Shown: piece by piece, positions 1 to 5,159 of the stretch
Layout of the letters: every line of letters begins with the position of its first letter
Numbering within the stretch: the first letter of the stretch is position 1
Assembly (NCBI GenBank): GCA_025360875.1
Contig: JANYBI010000737.1
Coordinates: 1 to 7,023, forward strand
Length of the DNA stretch: 7,023 nucleotides
Direction of reading: 5' to 3'
Origin: Lentisphaerota bacterium
GTDB taxonomy: Bacteria; Verrucomicrobiota; Lentisphaeria; Victivallales; GWF2-50-93
The notes under the pieces: generated by a model
Seen by the model: only the letters and a program-made list of their open reading frames with translations
The model's database searches: none
What the model was told of the DNA's origin: nothing
Translations under genes and position numbers: made by a program

Positions 1-555
1 AGTTCATATGCCGCATGGTGGATCAAGCAGTCGATGCGCCGCGCCCTGGCGAACCAGAGCAAGACCATCCGCATCCCCGTACAGTCGGCAGGAAAGATCA
101 ACAAGATCAAGTCCGCACGCCTGAAGCTCACTGAGAAGCTCGGACGCGAACCCACTGACGCGGAAATCGCAAGTTTCCTTGAGTTCAGTGAACGTACCGT
201 CGCCGGTCTCAGGCTCGCGGATCTCAGGACATTCTCATTGCACGATCCCATCCAGCAGGGCGAAGACGGCGAATTCCAGGATATCATTCCCGACAGGGGA
301 GCTTCCATACCTGACAGAATCCTCGGGGATCTTGAATCAGTCGGTCGCTTGACCAATCTGATGGAAAGCCTTGACGAGAGGGAGAAGATGATACTCAAGA
401 TGAGATTCGGCCTCGACGGCAACAAGCCGAGAACCCTTGAGGAAGTCAGCCAGGAAATAGGCAGGACCAGGGAACGCGTCAGGCAGATCCAGAACCAGGC
501 CCTGACCAAGCTCAAGGCCATGCTCATCGACGAATCAGGTTTTGTCTACGAATAA
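1..555 (+). CDS. Sigma-70 family RNA polymerase sigma factor, C-terminal part (5' end outside window)
   Basis: This is the specificity subunit that directs core RNA polymerase to promoters. The reading frame is open from base 1 and runs 184 residues to TAA at 553-555. The ATG at 34 is internal, because the codons before it (SSYAAWWIKQS) match the end of sigma region 2.3 and the start of 2.4. Residues 9-28 (IKQSMRRAL..., KTIRIPV) continue region 2.4, which reads the -10 element. Region 3 follows (residues 32-72, GREPTDAEIA). Region 4 comes last: ESLDEREKMILKMRFGLDG (residues 122-140), then the helix-turn-helix TLEEVSQEIGRTRERVRQIQ (145-164), which reads the -35 element. The family is certain. 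The choice between the primary factor (RpoD) and a group 2 (RpoS-like) factor is not, since region 1 is outside the window. rpsU follows on the same strand. Confidence 0.95.
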   Translation, partial: SSYAAWWIKQSMRRALANQSKTIRIPVQSAGKINKIKSARLKLTEKLGREPTDAEIASFLEFSERTVAGLRLADLRTFSLHDPIQQGEDGEFQDIIPDRGASIPDRILGDLESVGRLTNLMESLDEREKMILKMRFGLDGNKPRTLEEVSQEIGRTRERVRQIQNQALTKLKAMLIDESGFVYE

Positions 556-581
556 ATTTTTCGCACTCGCGGAAAATTTAT
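552..581 (+). other. Hairpin overlapping the sigma-factor stop codon
   Basis: The 13-nt arms 552-564 and 569-581 pair completely apart from one G-T wobble (561 with 572), around a 4-nt loop ACTC. The left arm contains the TAA stop codon of the sigma gene. The stem is GC-rich only next to the loop (CGC/GCG), and it is followed by TATATGAAC, not a run of T. It is therefore not a textbook intrinsic terminator. It could be an attenuator, a 3' end stabiliser or a processing site between the sigma factor and rpsU messages. The structure is seen directly; its role is unknown. Confidence 0.5.
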
Positions 582-630
582 ATATGAACGCAAAATACAT
601 AAGAAATTAGAACACCCATAGCAAAGTGAA

Positions 631-638
631 GGGGGTGA
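631..638 (+). promoter_or_regulatory. Ribosome binding site that sets the rpsU start
   Basis: GGGGGTGA is a good Shine-Dalgarno match and lies 8 nt before the ATG at 647. A GTG at 626 in the same frame would add seven residues but would put this site inside the gene. bS21 proteins normally begin almost directly with the segment seen after 647 (MIEVRMKKGE). Confidence 0.75.
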
Positions 639-646
639 AGAAACAG

Positions 647-895
647 ATGATAGAAGTACGCATGAAAAAAGGCGAACAGATTGATCGCGCGCTCCGCAGG
701 CTCAAGAAGAAGCTTGACAAGGAGGGCGTGCTCAAGGAGATCCGCAACCGCCGTCATTTTGAGAAGCCCAGCGAGAAAAGACGTCGCGCGGAAAGACGCC
801 CCAGGATGAGCACATACAGCAGTGGTTCCAGCGGCGGTTTCAGTGGAGGAAGCAGCGGAGGCAGCGGTGGCGGTGGCTACAGCAGCAGAGACTGA
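647..895 (+). CDS. rpsU: 30S ribosomal protein bS21 with a Gly/Ser-rich C-terminal tail
   Basis: bS21 is a small basic protein of the 30S subunit platform, near the 3' end of 16S rRNA, involved in mRNA engagement at initiation. From the ATG at 647 the product is 82 residues. Residues 1-52 match the family: IEVRMKKGEQIDRALRRLKK, then DKEGVLKEIRNRRHFEKPSEKRRR, ending in a very basic helix. Residues 54-82 are unlike the classic protein. They form a low-complexity tail rich in Ser and Gly with Tyr-Ser at both ends (STYSSGSSGG near its start, GGGGYSSRD at its end). The gene follows the sigma factor by 91 nt and ends 23 nt before a strong terminator. No convincing promoter is visible in the AT-rich stretch 577-610, so it may be read from its own weak promoter or through from the sigma gene. 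Confidence 0.93.
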   Translation: MIEVRMKKGEQIDRALRRLKKKLDKEGVLKEIRNRRHFEKPSEKRRRAERRPRMSTYSSGSSGGFSGGSSGGSGGGGYSSRD

Positions 896-918
896 ACCTC
901 TTGCTCAGTTATAAATAC

Positions 919-949
919 AAAACCCCGTCCTCAAAAACCGGGGTTTTTT
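919..949 (+). terminator. Rho-independent terminator after rpsU
   Basis: AAAACCCCG (919-927) pairs perfectly with CGGGGTTTT (939-947) around an 11-nt loop. The T tract runs through 949. The structure is GC-rich at its core and lies 23 nt after the rpsU stop, so it should end the sigma/rpsU transcript. The A-rich left arm could also help termination from the opposite strand, although no gene runs that way here. Confidence 0.9.
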
Positions 950-972
950 ATTTCAAGGCGATTTCGCAGTTA

Positions 973-986
973 AGCCCGTAAGGGCT
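973..986 (+). other. Small hairpin with GTAA tetraloop
   Basis: AGCCC (973-977) and GGGCT (982-986) form a perfect 5-bp stem closed by GTAA, a GNRA-type tetraloop. It lies in the 147-bp gap between rpsU and the next gene, just before TTCTATTTC. It could be a secondary terminator or part of the leader of the gene at 1043. It is short enough to be chance. Confidence 0.3.
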
Positions 987-1042
987 GTTCTATTTCTCGA
1001 CATACGATGTATATTGGCATCTTGAAAAAGGAAGAGGACTAA

Positions 1043-2131
1043 ATGAATTCACCAGTGGACAAGCCACGTAATATATTGGTTGTCTCCTCGGAAGAGGGGG
1101 GAGCCCAGATACTGTCTTCGATGGTCAAAGCGAAATCCAACAAGAACTATTTTTTCTGTCTCGAGGGGCCGGCTGTCAAGATATTCGAGAACAAGATCCG
1201 CAAGATGGATCTCGTATCCCTGGATTTCATAAGCAGCAACAGGAGAAGCATTGATCTTGTCCTGACAAGCACCAGCTTCATCTCCGACCTCGAACGCAGG
1301 GCCATAGCGCTTGCCGCGAAGAATAAGGTCAGGTCGGCTTCAGTACTGGACCACTGGATCGGATACAGGCAGCGTTTCTTGTCCAGGGAGATGTGGAAGA
1401 ATATCCCGGTCACCTGGATGAATTATCTTCCCGACCAGGTATGGGTGACTGACAAGTCGGCATTTGAGATCGTCCAGACCGAAAAATTTTCCATGAGGAA
1501 GGTTTTCAGGACGAACAACCAGTATCTCGACGATGTGGCTCTGCTTTTCGAAGGTGAAGTCAACAGGAGAAGAGTACCCGAAATACTCCCGAAGAATGAC
1601 ATCAAGATTCTTTATATCAGTGAACCGGTCACCGAGGAATCCAGGCTCATGCATACGGATCCGCAATTCCGCGGTTTTTCCGAGACTGACATAGTCAAGG
1701 CAATCATCCAGTTCCTTGTGAGCAACTTCAGCCTGACCAATATTAAATTCAGGATACGCCTAAGCCCGGATGAGCCGCAGGACAAATATGACAAGTTGAT
1801 TTCCGGAGTTTCACAGATAGAAAAATCCAAATCGAGAAGCCTGACTGAAGATCTCCTTTGGGCTAATACGGTCCTGGGTGTGGAAAGTCCGGACTTGGTA
1901 GTTGCCTTGGCGGCGGGCAAACAGGTTTTCAGCTGGCAGCCGGAGACAGCCGTCAAGAGGAGCTGTCTGCCGCACAGTGCGATACGCCGCATTGGCGTGC
2001 TGGATGCGAAATTCGCAGAAAACCTCGAACTGCTGGTCAATCCACTGCCGGAACCTCAAATGTCAGAGCTTCCATCATCAAGATTCGATACAGCGACAAG
2101 ACCAAACTCCATGAGGAAAACTAATTTTTAA
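1043..2131 (+). CDS. GT-B-like glycosyltransferase / surface polysaccharide biosynthesis protein (candidate)
   Basis: The product is 362 residues with no signal peptide or membrane segment. The start at 1043 is supported by GGAAGAGG at 1030-1037. The N-terminal half resembles the first Rossmann lobe of GT-B enzymes. It has a hydrophobic strand followed by a Ser/Gly-rich turn (NILVVSSEEGGAQILSSMV, residues 10-28) and GPAVKIFEN at 42-50. Two further segments look like those in capsule and nucleotide-sugar enzymes: SVLDHWIGYRQRF (100-112) and LPDQVWVTDKSAFEI (129-143). The second lobe has KILYISEPV (188-196), FRIRLSPDEPQDKYD (236-250) and SLTEDLLWANTVLGVESPDL (266-285). The last is like the acidic/Gly-Glu-Ser sugar-nucleotide region of such proteins. 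The remaining roughly 25 C-terminal residues look disordered. Donor and acceptor cannot be read from the sequence. The gene ends 22 nt before the ABC ATPase, but no functional link is shown. Confidence 0.5.
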   Translation: MNSPVDKPRNILVVSSEEGGAQILSSMVKAKSNKNYFFCLEGPAVKIFENKIRKMDLVSLDFISSNRRSIDLVLTSTSFISDLERRAIALAAKNKVRSASVLDHWIGYRQRFLSREMWKNIPVTWMNYLPDQVWVTDKSAFEIVQTEKFSMRKVFRTNNQYLDDVALLFEGEVNRRRVPEILPKNDIKILYISEPVTEESRLMHTDPQFRGFSETDIVKAIIQFLVSNFSLTNIKFRIRLSPDEPQDKYDKLISGVSQIEKSKSRSLTEDLLWANTVLGVESPDLVVALAAGKQVFSWQPETAVKRSCLPHSAIRRIGVLDAKFAENLELLVNPLPEPQMSELPSSRFDTATRPNSMRKTNF

Positions 2132-2153
2132 GGCATAAAGCCTATGGGAAAAT

Positions 2154-2855
2154 ATGATTTTTGCTGAAAACATAGTTTATAGTGTTAAAGAAAAACATAT
2201 TCTCAGCGGTTTGAACTTCAGTGTGAAAAAAGGGTCATTCCTTGCGATCCTCGGAGAAAATGGTGCAGGTAAAACGAGTCTTCTCGACATCATCATGGGC
2301 TTTCACCATAGAAATTCCGGGAAGCTTACCATAAAGGACATGGATCCCGAAGACGATCCTTGGCAGGTCAGGCTCAAGACAAGCTATCTTTCGGAAAAAA
2401 TCGATCTTCCAGGCGATTGGGATGCTAAAGACTTTCTTGAATTTCACAGTTTTTTCTATCCGGACTATGACAAATCCTACGAGATGGAACTGATGAAGAC
2501 CTTTAGCGTCGATTATTCCGATCGAGTAGGGAATTATTCGGCAGGAGAACTTCGCAGATTGCAGATAGTTGGAGCGATTGCTTCTCGGCCAGAACTCCTG
2601 ATTATAGATGAAATTACTGCAGTCCTTGATATAGTTGGACGCATACGGTTCCTTAAGGAACTCAAAAAGATGAAGGATAATCAGAAAACCACCGTCATAT
2701 TGGCTACGAATATACCTGAAGGTTTGGAAAAATACGCAGATGAAATTCTTTTACTGAGCAAAGGAAGGCAGCTTACATTTTCTCCAATAAGGGATTTCGT
2801 AAAAGAAAATGAGACTCTGGTAGATGCCGTTGTAAGGAGGCTTACTGATGCTTAA
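2154..2855 (+). CDS. ABC transporter ATP-binding protein (ABC-2 type exporter family)
   Basis: This 233-residue protein is the cytoplasmic ATPase that powers an exporter. The Walker A motif is GENGAGKT (34-41), the signature is YSAGELRRLQ (128-137) and Walker B is LLIIDE (148-153). The catalytic Glu153 is present. The spacing around FLEFHSFFYPDYD (93-105) recalls the YtrB/NatA-like ATPases that pair with ABC-2 permeases. Several switch positions are unusual. The Q-loop region reads SYLSE, with Glu81 where Gln is common. The usual DEPTSGLDP reads DEITAVLDI. The H-loop reads ATNIPEG, with Asn186 in place of the switch His. Turnover may be slow, or the protein may act partly in regulation. The start has only a weak GGGA upstream (2146-2149). 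The 3' end carries the ribosome binding site (AAGGAGG, 2834-2840) and start codon of the permease, with an 8-nt overlap, so the two are translated as a unit. Confidence 0.88.
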   Translation: MIFAENIVYSVKEKHILSGLNFSVKKGSFLAILGENGAGKTSLLDIIMGFHHRNSGKLTIKDMDPEDDPWQVRLKTSYLSEKIDLPGDWDAKDFLEFHSFFYPDYDKSYEMELMKTFSVDYSDRVGNYSAGELRRLQIVGAIASRPELLIIDEITAVLDIVGRIRFLKELKKMKDNQKTTVILATNIPEGLEKYADEILLLSKGRQLTFSPIRDFVKENETLVDAVVRRLTDA

Positions 2856-3591
2856 GCATTTCCTAAAAAGGGATTTCATGGATTTGAAGCTTTACTGGAT
2901 CGTCAACCTGCTAATTATCCTTAGTGTTCCTTTTGTGTTGATTTTCATGGAGGATTTCTCGAAAGATTTCTTTATGATATTCTTTATTTATTTTTATATT
3001 TTCGGTATAATTTGCATGATACCGGTGGTCCATATTTTTGGCTCAAACTGGAGGAACCAGCATTTTCTCTCAAGATATTATCTTTTATCTTTGCCTGTTG
3101 ATCATGGGAAACTCTTTATAATTCAGCAACTTAGAATTCTGGCATGCTGGGCGACGTCCATTGCATTTCTCGTTCTTCTGCCATTCCTGCTGTTTCTTGG
3201 CGGGCACAGTAGCTTTGATCAAATCTTGTTTTTCCCTATTTATTACATGACCTTAATTGCAAGCATCCTGTATGTAGTTAATCTCCTGATGTTTTCAATG
3301 TTGAAAGCGGAGAAAATAACCAGCTATAAAATGAAGAAGGAAAGATTTTGGAGCCATGTGAGATTTATTGGCATTACAATTGTAGGATCTGTTTTGCTAG
3401 TCTTACCATGGGCATTTACCATAGAAGGGTTTTCCGGAGCATTTTCAAAATACAATGGAATTAATAAATACAGTCATATTTTACCTCTGGCATGCATGGT
3501 GCCGATGTTATTTATGGGTATTTACTTTTATTTAAGCAACAAAAAAGATTGGTGCGTGACTTTTTCTAAAGCGAAAAACAAGAATGCCTAA
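2848..3591 (+). CDS. ABC-2 type transporter permease
   Basis: This 247-residue membrane protein should form the channel for the preceding ATPase. Six hydrophobic segments are visible, at about residues 17-34, 42-65, 98-118, 128-150, 170-190 and 209-230, a usual count for ABC-2 permeases. The segment YLLSLPVDHGKLF (78-90), between helices 2 and 3, matches the SLPV-type motif seen after the first helices of this class. The loop KAEKITSYKMKKERF (153-167) is basic and probably cytoplasmic. Translation starts from AAGGAGG, 7 nt before the ATG, inside the ATPase gene. The gene appears more AT-rich than the region's other genes, partly because of its many Phe, Ile and Tyr codons. Its stop overlaps the orphan SDR start at 3584 by 8 nt. 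The substrate is unknown. Confidence 0.8.
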   Translation: MLKHFLKRDFMDLKLYWIVNLLIILSVPFVLIFMEDFSKDFFMIFFIYFYIFGIICMIPVVHIFGSNWRNQHFLSRYYLLSLPVDHGKLFIIQQLRILACWATSIAFLVLLPFLLFLGGHSSFDQILFFPIYYMTLIASILYVVNLLMFSMLKAEKITSYKMKKERFWSHVRFIGITIVGSVLLVLPWAFTIEGFSGAFSKYNGINKYSHILPLACMVPMLFMGIYFYLSNKKDWCVTFSKAKNKNA

Positions 3592-3646
3592 ATACCGCAT
3601 ACTTCTGACAGGTTCCGCCGGAGCGGTCGGCAAAGCCATTTCGCCT
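3584..3646 (+). pseudogene. Orphan 5' end of the SDR gene (first 21 codons, duplicated)
   Basis: These 63 bases encode MPKYRILLTGSAGAVGKAIS plus Pro, the same 21 residues that start the intact SDR gene at 4383. Identity is 59 of 63. Similarity begins at the A of the ATG and stops after the codon CCT, after which the frame runs into unrelated sequence (SIINTEALL...). The fragment carries the TGSAGAVG nucleotide-binding loop but nothing else of the enzyme, so it cannot work. Its ATG overlaps the permease stop (ATGCCTAA). That is the same 8-nt overlap geometry as between the ATPase and permease, which suggests this was the original start of the SDR gene in one operon. Confidence 0.9.
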
Positions 3647-3693
3647 TCAATAATAAATACTGAAGCATTGCTAACAGCCAATATTCAGAGAAA

Positions 3694-3729
3694 ATGCATT
3701 TGCATATTTGACACAGTCCATGTGTGCAC
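3694..3729 (+). promoter_or_regulatory. Inverted repeats around the toxin-antitoxin promoter (candidate operator)
   Basis: Three small palindromes cluster here: ATGCA-TT-TGCAT (3694-3705) just before the -35 box, ACACA-GTCCA-TGTGT (3711-3725) across the -35 box and spacer, and GTGCAC (3724-3729) before the -10 box. Ribbon-helix-helix antitoxins commonly bind such sites in their own promoter and repress it. The repeats are visible; their use as operators is inferred. Confidence 0.5.
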
Positions 3730-3736
3730 CTATAAT
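3708..3736 (+). promoter_or_regulatory. Consensus sigma-70 promoter of the toxin-antitoxin operon
   Basis: TTGACA (3708-3713) and TATAAT (3731-3736) match the housekeeping -35 and -10 consensus exactly, with the optimal 17-bp spacer. Transcription should start near 3743, at the AGGAGG ribosome binding site (3743-3748). The antitoxin leader would then be only about 10 nt. This is the best promoter in the window. Confidence 0.88.
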
Positions 3737-3752
3737 TTATTTAGGAGGATAC

Positions 3753-3977
3753 ATGAAGAACCTGACAATATCGCTGGACGACAAGCTTTTGAAGCAGGGA
3801 AGGGAATATGCGAGGAAGCATAATCTCTCGCTGAACAGGCTTTTGAGGAACAATCTTGCAAAGACTTTCAACCCCACTGCCACACAATGGCTTGATGAAG
3901 CTCTGATCATCATGGACGGTACAAAGGCGAGACTCAAAGGTAGGAAATGGAGACGCGAGGATATCTACGATGTCTAA
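3753..3977 (+). CDS. vapB: Ribbon-helix-helix antitoxin, VapB-type
   Basis: This 74-residue protein is the predicted antitoxin of the pair. The start at 3753 is fixed by AGGAGG (3743-3748) and by the protein pattern; a TTG at 3708 in frame is part of the -35 box. Residues 1-37 fit a ribbon-helix-helix DNA-binding fold. A short strand MKNLTISLD is followed by helix DKLLKQGREYARKHN, a turn with LSLN, and helix RLLRNNLAK. The C-terminal part, basic and ending KWRREDIYDV, would wrap and block the toxin. Such antitoxins bind their toxin and, as dimers, repress their own promoter. The gene overlaps the toxin gene by 8 nt (ATGTCTAA). The family assignment comes from pattern and context, so the exact antitoxin class is open. 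Confidence 0.85.
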   Translation: MKNLTISLDDKLLKQGREYARKHNLSLNRLLRNNLAKTFNPTATQWLDEALIIMDGTKARLKGRKWRREDIYDV

Positions 3978-4380
3978 GATTTTCCTGGATACGAATATCC
4001 TGATTTACAGCCTTGATTCGTCAAATCCCCGCAAGAAGGAGATAAGCAGGAAATATCTCAAGAAATGCGCCGAAGATAATTGCGGAGTCATATCTACACA
4101 GGTTCTCCAGGAATTCTTCATGGTTTCAACAAAAAAGATGGGAGTAGACCCCCTGACAGCAAAAAGTCTTGTCCATTCTTTTCAGAATTTTGAAACTGTC
4201 CTGGTTGCACCGGAACTCATTGAAAATGCGATAGACTGCCATATCCTCAACAGGATTTCGTTTTGGGACGCTTTGATTGTTGCCGCTGCTGAAAGCTCAA
4301 GATGCGAGACTGTTCTTACGGAGGATATGAATCACGGTCAAATCATAAGAGGGGTCAGAATCCATAATCCTTTCAAATAA
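3970..4380 (+). CDS. vapC: PIN-domain toxin, VapC-type ribonuclease
   Basis: This is a predicted Mg2+-dependent endoribonuclease that stops growth by cutting RNA (tRNA or rRNA in studied VapC proteins). Its 136 residues form a single PIN domain of normal length. The acidic metal-binding residues are all present: Asp7 in FLDTNILIY, Glu48 in STQVLQEFF, Asp100 in SFWDALIVAAA and Asp119 in LTEDMNHG. The gene looks intact and probably active. Translation is coupled to the antitoxin through the 8-nt overlap, with GAGG at 3957-3960. The stop codon is only 2 nt before the SDR start. The RNA target cannot be read from sequence. Confidence 0.9.
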   Translation: MSKIFLDTNILIYSLDSSNPRKKEISRKYLKKCAEDNCGVISTQVLQEFFMVSTKKMGVDPLTAKSLVHSFQNFETVLVAPELIENAIDCHILNRISFWDALIVAAAESSRCETVLTEDMNHGQIIRGVRIHNPFK

Positions 4381-4382
4381 TT

Positions 4383-4445
4383 ATGCCTAAATATCGCATA
4401 CTTTTGACAGGTTCTGCCGGAGCGGTTGGCAAAGCCATTTCGCCT
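4383..4445 (+). repeat. Second copy of the 63-bp direct repeat, inside the intact SDR gene
   Basis: This stretch is the partner of 3584-3646, in the same orientation and 799 bp downstream. The four differences are at codon 4 (TAC/TAT), codon 8 (CTG/TTG), codon 11 (TCC/TCT) and codon 15 (GTC/GTT). All are synonymous, with C in the upstream copy and T here. The interval between the copies holds only the toxin-antitoxin module and its promoter. Confidence 0.93.
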
Positions 4446-5129
4446 GCTCTTATTGCCTCTGGCCATTATGTCCGGGGATTTGACATTGTGAAAACGCCTA
4501 ATCTCGAGGATTCCCATGTCGGTTCAGTTTCCGATATGAAAGCCATCGACAATGCCATGGATTCAATGGACACACTTATCCATCTCGGTGCCGAACCAAA
4601 CGACTGCGATTTCATGACCCGGCTCCTTCCGTCAAATATTGTCGGAACCTACAATGTCATGGACTCAGCAAAGAGACACAAGTTGCGCCGTGTGATACTG
4701 GCATCATCAATGCAGGTTGTAAGCGGACTTTGGAAGAAGAATGATCTGCCCATGAAAATAGAACATGGTACTGCCCCTGTAAACCATTATGGAGTGACAA
4801 AAATCTTTGCCGAGGCGCTGGGGCAGATGTATTCAATAAATTTCGGACTATCAGTCATTGCGGTACGGATAGGCTGGTTCACTCGAACTCCCAAGGAAGC
4901 CCAGCAAATGGCGAGCAGTGAGTGGAGTCAGAACATCTTCCTCAGCCATAATGATGCCTGCAGATATTTCATAAATGCGGTTGAGGCTGAAAACATCACT
5001 TTCATTATTCTGCCAGCTACTTCCAAGTGTAAGACCAGGCAGATGTTCGATCTCGAGCCTGCCAGACAGGCCATTGGATATGAACCGCAGGATACGTTTC
5101 CGGAAGGACTGCCGTTCAAAATAAATTAA
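4383..5129 (+). CDS. NAD-dependent epimerase/dehydratase (extended SDR), uronate dehydrogenase-like
   Basis: This 248-residue Rossmann-fold oxidoreductase carries LLTGSAGAVG (7-16), the TGxxGxxG dinucleotide loop. Asp34 at the end of strand 2 (GFDIV) favours NAD over NADP. LIHLGA (65-70) is the usual strand-4 segment. The catalytic residues are Ser108/109 (ILASSMQVV) and the YxxxK pair Tyr136/Lys140 (NHYGVTK). SVIAVRIGWF (157-166) and SHNDACRYFINAV (188-200) resemble uronate dehydrogenases and relatives, which oxidise hexuronates to aldarolactones. The substrate is not proven. Length is near normal for that group. There is no Shine-Dalgarno in the usual place, since the nearest purine-rich stretch (GAGGGG) is about 28 nt upstream. 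Translation probably relies on coupling to the toxin stop 2 nt before. The first 21 codons are duplicated at 3584. Confidence 0.87.
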   Translation: MPKYRILLTGSAGAVGKAISPALIASGHYVRGFDIVKTPNLEDSHVGSVSDMKAIDNAMDSMDTLIHLGAEPNDCDFMTRLLPSNIVGTYNVMDSAKRHKLRRVILASSMQVVSGLWKKNDLPMKIEHGTAPVNHYGVTKIFAEALGQMYSINFGLSVIAVRIGWFTRTPKEAQQMASSEWSQNIFLSHNDACRYFINAVEAENITFIILPATSKCKTRQMFDLEPARQAIGYEPQDTFPEGLPFKIN

Positions 5130-5159
5130 GCCGGCATTTTGCCGGTTTAATTTATTTTG
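5117..5159. terminator. Bidirectional terminator shared by the SDR and hydrolase genes
   Basis: A stem of 20 pairs, 5117-5136 with 5140-5159, has one G-T wobble (5130/5146) and a 3-nt TTT loop. The core is CCGGCA/TGCCGG, with A/T-rich flanks that serve as the T tract in either direction. It contains both stop codons (5127-5129 on +, 5147-5149 on -) and the last three sense codons of each gene. Confidence 0.9.

Noticed and set aside
556..610. A promoter for rpsU in the AT-rich gap
   Set aside because: TATATA at 579-584 could be a -10 box, but no acceptable -35 box lies 16-18 bp upstream and part of the stretch is an arm of the hairpin. Not strong enough to annotate.
626..646. GTG at 626 as the start of rpsU
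   Set aside because: It would place the strong ribosome binding site inside the gene and add seven residues not expected in bS21. ATG at 647 fits better.
991..1020. A promoter before the glycosyltransferase gene (TACGAT or TATATT as -10)
   Set aside because: Neither candidate has a reasonable -35 element at the right distance.
1147..2059. Several antisense open frames inside the glycosyltransferase gene
   Set aside because: They show no recognisable domains or ribosome binding sites, and they overlap a gene with good coding character on the + strand.
2131..2143. AGGC-ATAAA-GCCT hairpin between the glycosyltransferase and ABC genes as a terminator
   Set aside because: The stem is only four pairs with no T tract after it. 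It is too weak to call.
3708..3752. TTG at 3708 as the antitoxin start
   Set aside because: That TTG is part of the -35 box. ATG at 3753 has AGGAGG 4 nt before it and starts the ribbon-helix-helix pattern.
3584..3823. A 79-codon open frame beginning with the duplicated SDR start
   Set aside because: Only the first 21 codons are SDR-like. The rest runs through the promoter and into the antitoxin gene in another frame, so this is a remnant and not a working gene.
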